Shown in pieces: positions 5,078-5,758 of a DNA stretch of 5,758 nt (position 1 is its first letter; every line of letters begins with the position of its first letter). The DNA lies in NCBI GenBank assembly GCA_038214085.1, contig JBBQSF010000158.1:1-5758 (forward strand), read 5' to 3'. Both the position numbers and the translations under genes were made by a program. The stretch comes from JBBQSF01 sp038214085 (GTDB taxonomy: Bacteria > Bacteroidota > Bacteroidia > Bacteroidales > CG2-30-32-10). The notes under the pieces were generated by a model, which saw nothing but the letters and a program-made list of their open reading frames with translations, had not been told where the DNA came from and did no database searches.

Positions 5078-5758
5078 ATGAATAACTCCATTTACAGTAT
5101 AATAACAGGTACCGGAATTTATGTTCCAACGAACCGGATAAAAAATGAAGATTTTCTTAGCAGTCAGTTCTACGGTTCTGATGGAACAAAACTTGAAAAT
5201 GACAATCAGGAAATTATTGACAAATTTCTTGATATTACTACTATTGCTGAAAGACGTTATGTTACAGACGATTTGGTTACTTCCGATATTGCAACTTATG
5301 CTGCACTTGAAGCTATAAAATCAGCAAAAATCAACAAAGAAGAATTGGATTATATCATTGTTGCTCATAACTTTGGAGATGTAAAAAAGGATAACAGACG
5401 ATCGGATATGGTTCCCAGCCTTGCTGCCCGAGTAAAATTCAAACTTGGAATTGAAAATCCTGGCACAGTAGCTTACGATTTACCCTTTGGCTGCCCTGGC
5501 TGGCTGCAGGGGGTTATACAAGCTGATTATTACATCAAATCTGGCGATGCAAAAAAGATTCTTGTTATTGGAGCAGAAGTATTGTCTAGGGTTTCTGACC
5601 CACACGACCGTGACAGTATGCTTTATGCCGATGGTGCTGGAGCTGTAGTTCTTGAAGGAAAACAAAGCGATACTCCCATTGGTATTCTTGCTCATAAAAC
5701 GCGATCGGATACTTTTTTGTTTTCAAAAATGCTTTATATGGGTAAATCATACAACCCG
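5078..5758 (+). CDS. 3-oxoacyl-ACP synthase III (FabH)-like protein, N-terminal 227 residues (3' end beyond window)
   Basis: This is a thiolase-fold condensing enzyme of the ketoacyl-ACP synthase III group, which joins an acyl-CoA (or other acyl thioester) to a malonyl-type extender through an active-site cysteine. The frame is open from the ATG at 5078 to the right edge. Visible landmarks are the N-terminal strand ITGTGIYVPTNRIKN (9-23), ITTIAERRYV (53-62, aligning with the TGIxxR of FabH), DYIIVAHNFGD (91-101), the nucleophile region YDLPFGCPGWLQGV (133-146) with Cys139, KKILVIGAEVLSR (159-171), and DRDSMLYADGAGAVVLE (177-193). The catalytic His and Asn should lie in the missing third; the family is about 330-360 residues. 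It differs from housekeeping FabH in having GCPGW instead of the usual ACSGF-like site, and about 20 extra residues before the TGIxxR-equivalent. Similar proteins are common in Bacteroidota, but their substrate is not known to me. It is divergent from the sugar operon with its own promoter, and no functional link is visible. Confidence 0.9.
   Translation, partial: MNNSIYSIITGTGIYVPTNRIKNEDFLSSQFYGSDGTKLENDNQEIIDKFLDITTIAERRYVTDDLVTSDIATYAALEAIKSAKINKEELDYIIVAHNFGDVKKDNRRSDMVPSLAARVKFKLGIENPGTVAYDLPFGCPGWLQGVIQADYYIKSGDAKKILVIGAEVLSRVSDPHDRDSMLYADGAGAVVLEGKQSDTPIGILAHKTRSDTFLFSKMLYMGKSYNP

Noticed and set aside
4911..5129. 72-codon minus-strand frame across the intergenic region and the start of the FabH-like gene
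   Set aside because: It covers the strong rightward promoter and the antisense of the FabH-like N-terminus. Its aromatic-rich, hydrophobic translation is what AT-rich non-coding DNA gives.
5480..5695. 71-codon minus-strand frame inside the FabH-like gene
   Set aside because: It is antisense to the active-site region of a clearly conserved enzyme.

Overview
The window looks like a chromosomal piece of a Bacteroidota genome, order not resolved. Four observations support this. The DNA is AT-rich. Start codons lack Shine-Dalgarno sequences. Both candidate promoters carry the TAnnTTTG -7 box typical of the phylum. The gene families (GH92 mannosidase, FucP/GluP-type sugar permease, a FabH-like synthase with a GCPGW active site) are ones this phylum commonly carries.

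Bases 1-4765 hold a compact minus-strand operon, read from right to left. Its genes are a LacI-family regulator (4765-3737), an inner-membrane sugar symporter (3719-2331), a ROK-family sugar kinase (2320-1364), and the N-terminal 455 residues of a secreted GH92 alpha-mannosidase (1367 to the left edge, running off the window). Gaps are 17 bp and 10 bp, then a 4-base ATGA overlap, so one polycistronic mRNA is likely. The inferred pathway is as follows: GH92 trims terminal mannose from alpha-mannosides or N-glycans outside the cytoplasm, the permease imports the sugar, the kinase phosphorylates it, and the regulator senses a sugar and controls its own operon. No SusC/SusD pair is visible, so this resembles a small monosaccharide-release-and-uptake unit rather than a classical PUL, although partners could lie beyond the left edge.

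Bases 4766-5077 are a 312-bp divergent intergenic region. It contains a likely -7 box for the operon, an 18-bp palindrome (TTTAAC-N6-GTTAAA) that is the best LacI-operator candidate, and a good -33/-7 promoter facing right. The -7 box of that rightward promoter sits exactly inside a second inverted repeat (TTTGCC-N9-GGCAAA).

Bases 5078-5758 encode, on the plus strand, the first 227 residues of a 3-oxoacyl-ACP synthase III (FabH)-like thiolase-fold enzyme, cut by the right edge. Nothing in the window links its function to the sugar operon.

No RNA gene, mobile element, CRISPR array, origin or convincing terminator was seen. The genes are ordinary for the phylum. The points deserving a second look are the two palindromes, two apparently inserted membrane helices in the permease, and the divergent FabH-like active site.
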